DNA of 64,000 nucleotides from Actinoplanes xinjiangensis (GTDB taxonomy: Bacteria; Actinomycetota; Actinomycetes; Mycobacteriales; Micromonosporaceae): the NCBI RefSeq assembly GCF_003148685.1, contig NZ_QGGR01000021.1, positions 1 to 64,000 on the forward strand, given 5' to 3'. Position 1 is the stretch's first letter, and every line of letters starts with the position of its first letter. Below, one piece after another: positions 42,721 to 51,112 of the stretch. Position numbers and translations under genes: made by a program. Under the pieces are notes generated by a model that searched no databases, was not told the origin of the DNA, and saw nothing but the letters and a program-made list of their open reading frames with translations.

Positions 42721-42946
42721 ATCTCCGCCCCGGCTCCGACAGGTTCAATGGCGAACCGGCCTGACCTCTGCAGCAGGGTCGGCGGACGTGGATCTGAGAC
42801 CTGGAGGCCCGCGCGGGGATGATGACAGCCAAACTGACCAGCAAGGTTGGGGGTTCAGCTTCCGGGTATGCAGGCGGTTCAGCAGCGCACCCCGCTCGTC
42901 AGCGGTGGTGCTGAAGATCGACGGCGACCGGGCGGGAGGCGGACCT

Positions 42947-43411
42947 GTGACGGCCGGATATCAGGAGACCGGGCTGGCCCAGATCGGCGAGGCTGTTGAG
43001 CGTTCCGGGGTATATCTGCAGTTCGTGCCGCAGCCGACTCCCTTGGAAGCCTGCTGGTACACGATCGGTCTGACTGGCCACGGGCATCCCGAGCTGATCC
43101 TGTTCGGGCTCCCGCCCGACATCTCCCGGCCCACTCTGCGCACCGTTGCCGATGACGTCATCGCGGGCCGACGGACATTCGCCCCCGGCCAATACGCCGA
43201 CGACGTCATCGAGGGCCACCAGGTTCAATTCGTCGCGGTGATCGAGCCGGATCGCCACCTTCCCGTAGCCGCGCAGTTCTACGCCGTCACAGGTGCCGCC
43301 ATAGACGCCTTACAGATCGTATGGCCGGACCGGTACCACCGCTGGCCCTGGCAGCCCGGCACGCACGTCGACGATATGCCGGTCCTCGGCCGACCCGCCT
43401 CGTCCGGGTGA
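42947..43411 (+). CDS. DUF4262 domain protein
   Basis: 154 residues. WYTIGLTGHGHPELILFGLP is the DUF4262 core, followed by VQFVAVIEPDRHLPVAAQFYAVTG and IVWPDRYHRWPW. The GTG start has GGGAGG 7 nt upstream; reading further upstream gives an unnatural sequence. Members are small soluble proteins of unknown role. It stands alone between a hydratase relic and a convergent zinc-ribbon gene. Confidence 0.82.
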   Translation: MTAGYQETGLAQIGEAVERSGVYLQFVPQPTPLEACWYTIGLTGHGHPELILFGLPPDISRPTLRTVADDVIAGRRTFAPGQYADDVIEGHQVQFVAVIEPDRHLPVAAQFYAVTGAAIDALQIVWPDRYHRWPWQPGTHVDDMPVLGRPASSG

Positions 43412-43575
43412 CAGGCTGGCTACCGGGCAGGCTGACAGCCCGGCGATCGCAGGTGTACGCCTGAGAATGCCTCGACGACGGCGGATTCGAGGGTTCAGAC
43501 ATCCGCTCGACTCGCTGCGATCGGCCAGACTCGCGGATTACGGCAAGCGAGTTCGAGGAACGTGGCGATGAGATC

Positions 43576-43956
43576 CTATGAGCCGGCTGTCCATCCTCGG
43601 GTGTTGCACGGTAAACCGCAGAACACGCTCCGCTGATCGTTCAAGGTGATCACACCGGAACCGCCGCAATATGGGCAGGTGCGTGCGGTCGGCGGGCGCT
43701 CCGGCATCAACTGGCGCAGCCCCGGAAAACGGCGGGCGGCCTGAACATAGGCGAGTTCTCGCTCGGCTGGGGTAGCGGGAACGGGAGCGCCTTCATCCCG
43801 GTCGACGAGAACGTCTCCGGACGGGGTCAGGAGATAGAACTCCCACAGGGAGTTGAAGACGGTGAGCAGTCCAAGCGCCCGAGCGTGGGATGCGCCTGGG
43901 TGATCGGACACTGCCTGGTCCTCGACCAGGCGCGTGAAAAGCTCCTTCGAGACCAC
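43576..43956 (-). CDS. Hypothetical zinc-ribbon protein
   Basis: 126 residues with a helical N-terminal two thirds (VFNSLWEFYLLTPSGDVLVDRD) and a C-terminal ribbon. Cys94/Cys97 in CPYCGGSG and Cys113/Cys117 in FCGLPC probably bind one zinc; the CxxCxGxG-like part resembles DnaJ-type fingers. GLLTVFNSLWEFYLLTP suggests a structured core rather than a membrane helix. I do not recognise the family. It is convergent with the DUF4262 gene. Confidence 0.7.
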   Translation of the reverse strand: MVSKELFTRLVEDQAVSDHPGASHARALGLLTVFNSLWEFYLLTPSGDVLVDRDEGAPVPATPAERELAYVQAARRFPGLRQLMPERPPTARTCPYCGGSGVITLNDQRSVFCGLPCNTRGWTAGS

Positions 43957-44072
43957 GGGCGAAGAGTACGACTCTCCCGCTTCTCCCCCTCGCAGAAAAC
44001 GACCGCACCCAGGCCGCCGAGGCCTGAAACGGAGCTCCTTACTGGAGTATCAGCCGGGCTGGTTCTCGGCTG

Positions 44073-44792
44073 TCAGAGTTTCGCGACCATGCGCCCGAGG
44101 GTGCCGGGCGCGATCCGCAGCATCGTCGGCATCAGTCTGGTCTGGCCCGGCAGCGCCATCGGCCGACGTTGCCGAAGTGCTTTGAGCGTGACCGCTGCGA
44201 CCTCGGCAGGTTGCAGCTTCGGGCCTGTGGCGGCGGCGTTCATGGGTGTGTCCGTGGTCGGGGGAAGGACCTCGAGCACGTGAGTGCCCTGCGGTGCGAG
44301 TTGGCGGCGCAGGCCGTCGGCGAAGCCGTGCAACCCGGCTTTGACGGCGCCGTAGGTCGGCGCGCGGGTGGGCGAGACCAAGGCGAAGCCGGAGGTCACG
44401 AACACGATCGCGGCCAGGGCCGGCCAGCGCCGCAACGCCTCGCCGGTCAGGTGGATGGGTGCGGTGAGGTTCAGGTCGATCTCCTGGTCGAGGGCTACGG
44501 TGGCGTCGTCGACCGCGGTGAAATCCCGTTCGACGAACGTGCCGGCGTTGTTGATCAACACGTCCAGCCGACCGAACCGTTCGGTGATCGCATCGAGCAT
44601 GGCGGCTCTCGCTTCCGGAACTGTCACGTCGGCTTGGACAGCCAGGGCCTGCGGGTTCGCCCGGGTGAAGCGATCGAGGGCTGTCTGCGATCGGCCGCAC
44701 ACGGCCACGGAGGCTCCCTCTTCCAGGAACGCCTCCGCGAGGCTCAGGCCGATGCCCGAGGTGCCTCCGGTGATGAGAACCACTTGTCCCAT
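44073..44792 (-). CDS. Short-chain dehydrogenase/reductase
   Basis: 239 residues. The N-terminal motif is VLITGGTSGIGLSLAEAF and NNAG lies in LINNAGTF. The catalytic Tyr and Lys are in APTYGAVKAGL (YxxxK), preceded by a Ser in VTSGFALVS. This resembles DltE/YdfG-like SDRs. The start at 44792 is set by GGAGGT 8 nt upstream; a longer frame would read through the operator. It is divergent from a TetR repressor with a perfect palindromic operator between them, so it is probably induced by the TetR ligand. Confidence 0.9.
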   Translation of the reverse strand: MGQVVLITGGTSGIGLSLAEAFLEEGASVAVCGRSQTALDRFTRANPQALAVQADVTVPEARAAMLDAITERFGRLDVLINNAGTFVERDFTAVDDATVALDQEIDLNLTAPIHLTGEALRRWPALAAIVFVTSGFALVSPTRAPTYGAVKAGLHGFADGLRRQLAPQGTHVLEVLPPTTDTPMNAAATGPKLQPAEVAAVTLKALRQRRPMALPGQTRLMPTMLRIAPGTLGRMVAKL

Positions 44793-44810
44793 GCGTCTAC
44801 CTCCCCAAAG

Positions 44811-44868
44811 TTCGGTACCGATCGGTACCGAATGCCACCGTAGCACTTCTGAACCGAGCGATACCGAA
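44811..44868. promoter_or_regulatory. TetR operators between SDR and TetR genes
   Basis: A perfect 22-bp palindrome (44811-44832) is made of TTCGGTACCGA and its complement. A second, imperfect copy (44852-44868, AACCGAGCGATACCGAA) lies just upstream of the regulator's -10 hexamer TAGGCT (44873-44878). TAGGCT lies 6 nt before the GTG at 44885, so the regulator mRNA is probably leaderless. Confidence 0.85.
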
Positions 44869-44884
44869 GAGATAGGCTGACGTC

Positions 44885-45499
44885 GTGGGTAGTGGGCGGA
44901 CGGCACCGATCGGTAGACCACGGGCGTTCGACGCCGACGAGGCTCTCGAACGGGCGATGCTGGTCTTCTGGGCGCAGGGCTACGAGGGCTCCAGCCTCGA
45001 CGACCTGACCGGCGCGATGGGCATCACCCGCACGAGCATGTATCGGGCCTTCGGCAACAAGCAGGATCTGTTCCGCAAGGCGCTGGAGCGTTACACCGAG
45101 GGCCCGGCGTCCTACTTCGCCCGTGCTCTGGGGCAGGCGACCGCCAGGGAGGTGGCGACCGCATACCTCGGCGGTGCGGTCAGGTCCAACACGCGACCGG
45201 ACTGCCCCGCCGGATGCCTGGGCGTGCAGGGCTCGCTGGCGGCCGGGGAGTCCGGCCGCCAAGCCCGCGATACCCTCGCCGCCTGGCGCCAGGAGGGTGT
45301 CGCCCACCTGCGGGACCGATTTCAGCGAGCCGTCGACGACGGCGACCTGCCGTCCGACGCCGATCCCACCCTGCTCGCCCGATATCTCATGACCGTGGCC
45401 AACGGCATCGCCGTCCAAGCCGCCGGCGGGACCAGCCGTGAGGAACTCCAGCTGGTGGCCGACATGGCACTTCATCCGTGGCCCCCGGCCGGCTCCTGA
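44885..45499 (+). CDS. TetR-family transcriptional regulator
   Basis: 204 residues. The N-terminal helix-turn-helix reads FDADEALERAMLVFWAQGYE, then SSLDDLTGAMGITRTSMYRAFGNKQDLF, typical of the AcrR/TetR_C_11-like branch. The ligand domain has two Cys (CPAGCLGVQG) at a position often seen in regulators of SDR or oxidoreductase genes in actinobacteria; they could sense electrophiles, but that is unproven. It probably represses itself and the divergent SDR gene. Confidence 0.9.
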   Translation: MGSGRTAPIGRPRAFDADEALERAMLVFWAQGYEGSSLDDLTGAMGITRTSMYRAFGNKQDLFRKALERYTEGPASYFARALGQATAREVATAYLGGAVRSNTRPDCPAGCLGVQGSLAAGESGRQARDTLAAWRQEGVAHLRDRFQRAVDDGDLPSDADPTLLARYLMTVANGIAVQAAGGTSREELQLVADMALHPWPPAGS

Positions 45500-45531
45500 C
45501 CCCGGCGTGAAACGACGGGCACGTCTGGCGG

Positions 45532-45554
45532 GAGCCGGGCCAGCGGGCCGGCTC
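45532..45554. terminator. Bidirectional terminator hairpin
   Basis: GAGCCGGGCC (45532-45541) and GGGCCGGCTC (45545-45554) form a stem with one internal mismatch, between the convergent tetR-type and P-type ATPase genes. Confidence 0.6.
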
Positions 45555-45576
45555 AGCCGCGTGGTTCTTCGAGGAC

Positions 45577-48090
45577 TCAGTCCGGTCCGGCCGGCCGGTG
45601 GAAGCCGATCATGCGGCTCAGCAGGTCGAACCGCCAGACGGCACTGAGCAGTAGGAACCACGGCGGCAACGCCAGGCCGGCGACGGCGAACGCGGCGACA
45701 TCGGGGAAGAGCCCGAAGTAGTCGGCGAGCACGGGTGTGGCCAGGATGACGACGAAGACGGCGATGAGAGCGCCGACGAGAGCGGCCGGACGCTTGTCGT
45801 GGTGTACCGGAGTCCAGCTCGCGAAGACGCGCACCGGCGGCTTCAGGAAGAGGATCAGCAGGAATGCGGCGAACGAGGTGAACACCGTCAGTCCGGTCTG
45901 GGCGACGACCGTGGCGGCCTGCTCGGTGAAGGTGGCGCTGGTACTCAGCAGGCCGGTGAACTGTTCGAAACGGGCGACCAGATTCTCCGGCACCCTCTTG
46001 CCGGGCAACGTCAGCACGAACTGGTACAGGGTGGCGTAGACGGTGACGCCGAACAGCGCGGTCACGATCGCGGCGGGAGCCACGAAGCGGGCCAGTGAGC
46101 CGATCAGGCCGGGGTCCGGCGGCTCCGGTTCGGCCCACGCGGTGAGCAGCATGGTCGGCACACCCACCGTGAACAGCACCAGGGCCACCTGCGACGGCTC
46201 GTAGGGGAACCCGAGTCCCAGCATCGCCACACCGACGATGATCAGGATGGAGGTGCTGACCCGCGCGAGATACAGGTACATCGACGTCGCGATGCCGGTC
46301 ACGATGCGCCGCCCCTGCCGCTGGGCCGGCGCGAGCGCGTCGAAGGAGTCGTCGAGCAGCACGATGTCGGCGACGTCGCAGGCGACACTGTTGCCGCCGG
46401 CCAGGGCGACACCGACGTGCGCCTTCTTCAGCGACGGGATGTCGTTGACACCGTCGCCGATCATCGCGGTGTACCGGCCCTGCCGGCGCAGGCTGCCCAG
46501 CATGCGTTCCTTCGTCCGTGGTGTGACCCGGCCGAACACGGTGCCCCGGGTCACGGCGTCGTCGAACGCGGCCGGGGTCATCGCCTCCAGGTCGGCGCCG
46601 GTGACCGGGTCGGCGTCGTCCAGGCCGACACACCGGCCGAGAGCGGCCACCGTCCGTGGATCGTCGCCGGAGATGATCTTGATCTCGACGCCCTCGGCAC
46701 GCAGGCGGTTCAGCGCCTCGCCGGCCCCGGCGCGGACCTCGTCGCGCAGCGCGACCAGCGCCAGCGGTGTCAGCGCGGGCAGGGCGGGCCTGCCGTCGGC
46801 GTCGAGGAAACCGGTATCGGGATCGGCGGTCGCGGCGAACAGCAGCACCCGCAGGCCCTGACGTGTCAGGTCGTCCAGGACGGCGTACATCCGCGGGTCG
46901 GCCGTGGCGGGGAACGCACCGTCCAGGGCCTCCACGGCACCCAGGACGTAGCCGCCATCGGGGCCGGAGACTCCGCTCCATCGGTGTTGCGGGGAGAACG
47001 CGACCCGCTCGCGCACCGGCGGCAGCGTCCCCGGCAGCGCCTGCGCCAGCGCGACGACGGTGTGGTTGCGGGTCGTCATGGCCTCGACCGCGGTTCCCAG
47101 CAGCTGTCGTACCGTCGCCGGGTCGTGGCCGTCGAAGGTCTCCACCCGTTCCAGGTTCATCCGGCCGGTGGTCAGGGTGCCGGTCTTGTCGGTGCACACC
47201 ACGTCGACGCTGCACAGCGACTCGACGGCGCTGATCTGCTGGATCAGCGCACCCCGTCGGGCGATCGCGGCGGCGCCGACCGCGTACGAGATGGTGATCA
47301 GGAAGAACAGGCCGTACGGCACGAGCCCGGACAGCACCGCCGCGGTCTGCACGACCTCGACCAGCGTCAATCCCTTGAGGGCCGCGTTGGCCAGGACCGC
47401 CGCGCTCATCACCGCCACGGTCAGCATGATCAACCGGACGATCGCGTCGATGCGCCACTGCATCGGTGTGGGATCGGGCTTCCACGCCTTCGCGGTCGCG
47501 GTCAGCGCGCCCGCGTTGCTGTCGGCGCCGACCGCCTCGGCCGTCTGATACGCCGACCCACCCAGCACCACCGTGCCCGAATGCAGCCGGTCCCCGATCC
47601 CCTTCAGCACCGGTGCGGTCTCCCCCGTCAGCGACGACTCGTCGACCTCCAACCGGTCGCCGGCGATCATCGGGCCGTCCACGACGATCTGATCGCCGGC
47701 CGCGACGTGCAGCAGATCGCCGCGGACAATCTGCTCGGGAGTCACCTCCCGCTCGGCACCGTCGCGGACCACCCGGCAGGGGGCGCGGTGCAGCAGTCGG
47801 AGGCGGTCGAGTTTCTGTTTGGCGCGTACCTCCTGGATCGAGCCGATCAGCGAGTTGAGCAGACCGAGACCGACGCTGACGACGGCGTCCTTCGGCCGTC
47901 CCATCACCAGCAGCGCGAGCCCGATCACGTACAGGAAGTTGTTGAAGAGGGTGAAGAGGTTCGCCCGCAGAATCGACCAGTACCGGCGCGACGTCGACGA
48001 GGGTACGGCGTTCGTCTCGCCTCGTTCCCGCGCCGCGGCGACCTGGGCGGACGTCAGCCCGGCTGCCGGCAACGTCTCAGCAGTCAGCAT
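45577..48090 (-). CDS. P-type cation-transporting ATPase, CtpE-like
   Basis: 837 residues. The phosphorylation motif DKTGTLTTG, the actuator motif LTGETAP and the hinge GDGVNDIPSLKKA are all present. Membrane helices lie in the pattern 2 + 2 + 6. The N-terminus (GLTSAQVAAARERGETN) and the M4 region LVPYGLFFLITISYAVG resemble mycobacterial CtpE, a calcium transporter, rather than heavy-metal P1B ATPases; there is no CxxC metal-binding domain and no CPC motif. Calcium uptake is therefore the best guess but not certain. It stands alone. Confidence 0.85.
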   Translation of the reverse strand: MLTAETLPAAGLTSAQVAAARERGETNAVPSSTSRRYWSILRANLFTLFNNFLYVIGLALLVMGRPKDAVVSVGLGLLNSLIGSIQEVRAKQKLDRLRLLHRAPCRVVRDGAEREVTPEQIVRGDLLHVAAGDQIVVDGPMIAGDRLEVDESSLTGETAPVLKGIGDRLHSGTVVLGGSAYQTAEAVGADSNAGALTATAKAWKPDPTPMQWRIDAIVRLIMLTVAVMSAAVLANAALKGLTLVEVVQTAAVLSGLVPYGLFFLITISYAVGAAAIARRGALIQQISAVESLCSVDVVCTDKTGTLTTGRMNLERVETFDGHDPATVRQLLGTAVEAMTTRNHTVVALAQALPGTLPPVRERVAFSPQHRWSGVSGPDGGYVLGAVEALDGAFPATADPRMYAVLDDLTRQGLRVLLFAATADPDTGFLDADGRPALPALTPLALVALRDEVRAGAGEALNRLRAEGVEIKIISGDDPRTVAALGRCVGLDDADPVTGADLEAMTPAAFDDAVTRGTVFGRVTPRTKERMLGSLRRQGRYTAMIGDGVNDIPSLKKAHVGVALAGGNSVACDVADIVLLDDSFDALAPAQRQGRRIVTGIATSMYLYLARVSTSILIIVGVAMLGLGFPYEPSQVALVLFTVGVPTMLLTAWAEPEPPDPGLIGSLARFVAPAAIVTALFGVTVYATLYQFVLTLPGKRVPENLVARFEQFTGLLSTSATFTEQAATVVAQTGLTVFTSFAAFLLILFLKPPVRVFASWTPVHHDKRPAALVGALIAVFVVILATPVLADYFGLFPDVAAFAVAGLALPPWFLLLSAVWRFDLLSRMIGFHRPAGPD

Positions 48091-48347
48091 GAAGTGCCGT
48101 CATCGCACCGCCCGTTCGATCACCGTCTCTGACGACGAGCGTAGGTGTTCGACCTGTGACAGACGACCGATTGTCAGGACCCCGGATAGCGGCCGTCGCC
48201 GTGAGGGTCGCCGCTGCCCGGCGGACCCGGCCGGGTGATCGACAGGCCGTCGTCTCCCTCCGATCCCGCACGTGTGAGCGCCGTGTGAGCCCGGTGTGAG
48301 CGGCCCGCCGCAGTCTGCCTCCCGTGACCGATAACCAGGGAGACACG

Positions 48348-49532
48348 ATGAACACCGACAACTGGGTCCAGACCTGGGGCGCCGCGCCGCAGGCGCCCGA
48401 TGCGGGGCTCGGCTCGCTCGACGGCTGCCCGCCGTTCGCCGATGTGACGCTGCGCCAGGTGGTGCGGGTTAGCGGAGGCGGGCGACATGTACGGCTGCGC
48501 CTCACCAACGAGTACGGGACCGGACCGCTGACCATCGGCGCGGCCCGGGTCGGGCTCGCGGCGGCCGACGGTGACGTCCGGCGGGGCAGCGACCGGACGG
48601 TGACGTTCGCCGGCCGGCCTTCGGTGACCGTCCCGGCCGGCGCGCCGATGCTCAGCGATCCGATCGATCTGCCACTCGCCGCCCTCGATCTGCTGTCGAT
48701 CAGCCTCTACCTGCCCGAACTCGTGGAGAGCGTCACCTGCCACGACCCGTCGCTGGACACCGGCTGGCTCATCGCGGGCAACGCGGTGGCCGGCGGCATC
48801 CCGCCGGCGACGGCCGCACCCCTACCGGTACGGGCGCTGATCTCGGCGGTGGCGGTGCGTCCCACCGCACCGGGCAGGGCCGTCGTCGTGCTGAGCGATT
48901 CCCTCGCCGACGGGTTCGGCTCGACCCCGGACACCCACCGGAGCTGGCCGGAGCTGCTGGCCGAACGTCTGATCCGGCGCGGTGGGCCGGCCGCCTACGT
49001 CGTCAACCAGGGCATCAGCGGCAACCGGCTGCTCAACGACGGTCTCGGTACGGCCGGGCTGGCCCGGTTCGACCGTGACGTCCTGGCCACTCCGGGCCTC
49101 GGCCACGTGGTGGTCTCGCTGGGCCACAACGACATCAGCATCTCGTTCGCCGCGCGTGACGACGAGTCCGGCGACGGCTTTCTGGCGATGTTCCCCGGCT
49201 CTCCGGTGACCCCGGCGGACGTCATCGCCGGCTATCTCCAGCTGATCGCCCGTGCCCATGAGCGCGGGGTGCGCGTCCACGCCACCACGCTGACCCCCGA
49301 CGAAGGCGCCGAGATCCATACGCCGGACGGCGAGAAGGCACGACAGGAGGTCAACGAGTGGATCCGTACGAGCGGCGCCTTCGACTCGGTGTGGGACTTC
49401 GACGCCGTCTGGCGTGATCCGGCCCGGCCGGGCCGGATCAGGGACCACCTCCACGCGGGTGACTTCCTGCACGGAAACGACGCCGGCTACCAGGCCCTGG
49501 CGGACTCGGTCGACCTGTCGCTGTTCGCGTGA
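48348..49532 (+). CDS. SGNH/GDSL hydrolase
   Basis: 394 residues with no signal peptide. An N-terminal beta domain (about 1-165) is followed by the hydrolase domain. Block I reads VLSDSLADG with the nucleophile Ser, block II has the GNR of NQGISGNRLL, block III reads SLGHNDI and block V has the DxxH-like DFLHGND. This resembles rhamnogalacturonan acetylesterase-type or plant GDSL-like extracellular esterases. The ATG 48348 is preferred over GTG 48324 because CAGGGAG lies just upstream. The FAD monooxygenase gene follows closely (32 bp), so they are probably one operon. Confidence 0.87.
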   Translation: MNTDNWVQTWGAAPQAPDAGLGSLDGCPPFADVTLRQVVRVSGGGRHVRLRLTNEYGTGPLTIGAARVGLAAADGDVRRGSDRTVTFAGRPSVTVPAGAPMLSDPIDLPLAALDLLSISLYLPELVESVTCHDPSLDTGWLIAGNAVAGGIPPATAAPLPVRALISAVAVRPTAPGRAVVVLSDSLADGFGSTPDTHRSWPELLAERLIRRGGPAAYVVNQGISGNRLLNDGLGTAGLARFDRDVLATPGLGHVVVSLGHNDISISFAARDDESGDGFLAMFPGSPVTPADVIAGYLQLIARAHERGVRVHATTLTPDEGAEIHTPDGEKARQEVNEWIRTSGAFDSVWDFDAVWRDPARPGRIRDHLHAGDFLHGNDAGYQALADSVDLSLFA

Positions 49533-49564
49533 CGCCCCGCCCCGACTCTCGGAGAGGAAACCCC

Positions 49565-51112
49565 ATGTACGACGTGATGATCGTCGGCGGCGGCCCGGTC
49601 GGGCTGTTGCTGGCCTGCGAACTCGGCCTGTCCGGCTGTTCGGTCCTGGTACTCGAGCGGGATCCGCAGCCGCATTCGGTGTGGCGGTCCCCTCCCCTGG
49701 GCATGCGCGGCCTGTCCGCCGCCTCGGCCGAGGCCTTCCACCGGCGCGGGATGTTGCCGCGGCTACTGGCCGCGTCCGGAATCACCGGTGAGGGCGGCGC
49801 CGGTCCGCGTTCCGTCGGCCATTTCGCCGGCATGATGCTCGACCCGGCGAACGTCGACCTGTCCGGTCTGCCGTTCCGGCTGCCCAGCCCGGCGGCACAC
49901 GGCTTGATGTCCAGTCTCGACGCGGTCGAGACGGTGCTGTCCGAGCGAGCCGCCGAACTGGGCGTGGAGATCAGACGGGGCGTGCCGGTCGACGCCGTCG
50001 AGCAGGACGACGAGGGCGTGATCGCCCGGTCCGGTCGCCAGGCGTACCGGGGACGGTGGCTCGTCGGCTGCGACGGCGGCCGCAGCACCGTACGGAAACT
50101 GCTCGGTTTCGATCTCGTGGGCACCGGGCCGCAGCTCACCGGCTATGTGATGCTCGCCGACATCGCCGATCCGGAGAAACTGCGGCGCGGCTTCAGCCTC
50201 ACACCGGCCGGGATGATCGTCCGGATGCCCACGCCGGGTCACGTCGGCATGATGGACTTCGACGGCGGCGCGTTCGACCGTTCCCAGCCGTTGACCCGGG
50301 ATCATCTCCAGGCGGTTCTGCGGCGGGTGTCCGGCACCGACGTCACCGTGGGCGAGGTGCGGCTGGCGTCGAGCTTCACCGACCGCGCCATGCAGACGAC
50401 GACCTACCGCGACGGGCGTGTCCTCCTCGCGGGCGACGCCGCGCACATCCACTCGCCGCTGGGCGGGCAGGGCCTCAATCTCGGTCTCGGCGACGCCCTC
50501 AACCTGGGCTGGAAACTCGCCGCCACGGTCCGCGGATCCGCGCCGGCGGGACTTCTCGACACGTACACCCGGGAGCGTCATCCGATCGGGGCGGCGGTGC
50601 TCGACTGGTCCCGCGCGCAGGTGGCGGTCATGCGGCCGGGCTCGCATGCACCGGCGCTGCGGACGCTCGTCGGCGATCTGCTCGCCACCAGGGACGGCAC
50701 CACCTACGCCTTCCGGACGGTGTCGGGCGCATCGATCCGATACGACCTGCGCAGCGACCACCCGCTGGTCGGCAGGCACGCCCCGGAGTTCCGTCTCCAG
50801 GACGGCACCGGCCTCGGCGATCTGCTGCGCGACGGGCGGGGCGTGGCGCTGGACTTCAGCCCCGACCGGGCTCTGCGCGATCCGGCGACCGGCTGGACGG
50901 GCCGGATCCGGTATGTGTCCGGTCCGGCCGAGGACGACCTCGGATGCGGTGCCGTGCTCGTCCGGCCCGATGGCGTGGTCGCGTGGGCCGGCGACCGTCA
51001 TCCCGATCCCGCCGCCTTCGCGCGGGCCGCCGACCGCTGGTTCGGCCCCCGCTCGGCAGCGGATGCCGGTGGTCGCCCGGTCAGCGGCACCGGGCGGGAT
51101 CGGCGCGGATGA
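49565..51112 (+). CDS. FAD-dependent aromatic-ring monooxygenase
   Basis: 515 residues of the PheA/TetX-like class A hydroxylases. The GxGxxG motif is in VMIVGGGPVGLLLACEL, the DG motif is in VGCDGGRSTVRK, and the FAD-ribityl motif is VLLAGDAAHIHSPLGGQGLN. A C-terminal thioredoxin-like extension (about 400-500) is present, as in polyketide oxygenases such as those of the RdmE/PgaE type. A ribosome binding site GGAGAGGA precedes ATG 49565. Likely co-transcribed with the SGNH hydrolase. Its 3' end overlaps the convergent SARP gene by 32 bp. Likely substrates are polyketide or aromatic natural products or drugs. Confidence 0.9.
   Translation: MYDVMIVGGGPVGLLLACELGLSGCSVLVLERDPQPHSVWRSPPLGMRGLSAASAEAFHRRGMLPRLLAASGITGEGGAGPRSVGHFAGMMLDPANVDLSGLPFRLPSPAAHGLMSSLDAVETVLSERAAELGVEIRRGVPVDAVEQDDEGVIARSGRQAYRGRWLVGCDGGRSTVRKLLGFDLVGTGPQLTGYVMLADIADPEKLRRGFSLTPAGMIVRMPTPGHVGMMDFDGGAFDRSQPLTRDHLQAVLRRVSGTDVTVGEVRLASSFTDRAMQTTTYRDGRVLLAGDAAHIHSPLGGQGLNLGLGDALNLGWKLAATVRGSAPAGLLDTYTRERHPIGAAVLDWSRAQVAVMRPGSHAPALRTLVGDLLATRDGTTYAFRTVSGASIRYDLRSDHPLVGRHAPEFRLQDGTGLGDLLRDGRGVALDFSPDRALRDPATGWTGRIRYVSGPAEDDLGCGAVLVRPDGVVAWAGDRHPDPAAFARAADRWFGPRSAADAGGRPVSGTGRDRRG

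Noticed and set aside
43561..43635. A 23-codon plus-strand gene starting GTGGCGATG
   Set aside because: It is antisense to the zinc-ribbon gene's last codons and has no features beyond a copied ribosome binding site.
44744..47485. Long open frame overlapping the P-type ATPase and SDR genes in another frame
   Set aside because: Low-complexity Arg/Gly/Asp translation without motifs. It includes the out-of-frame ATPase and crosses the tetR-type gene antisense.
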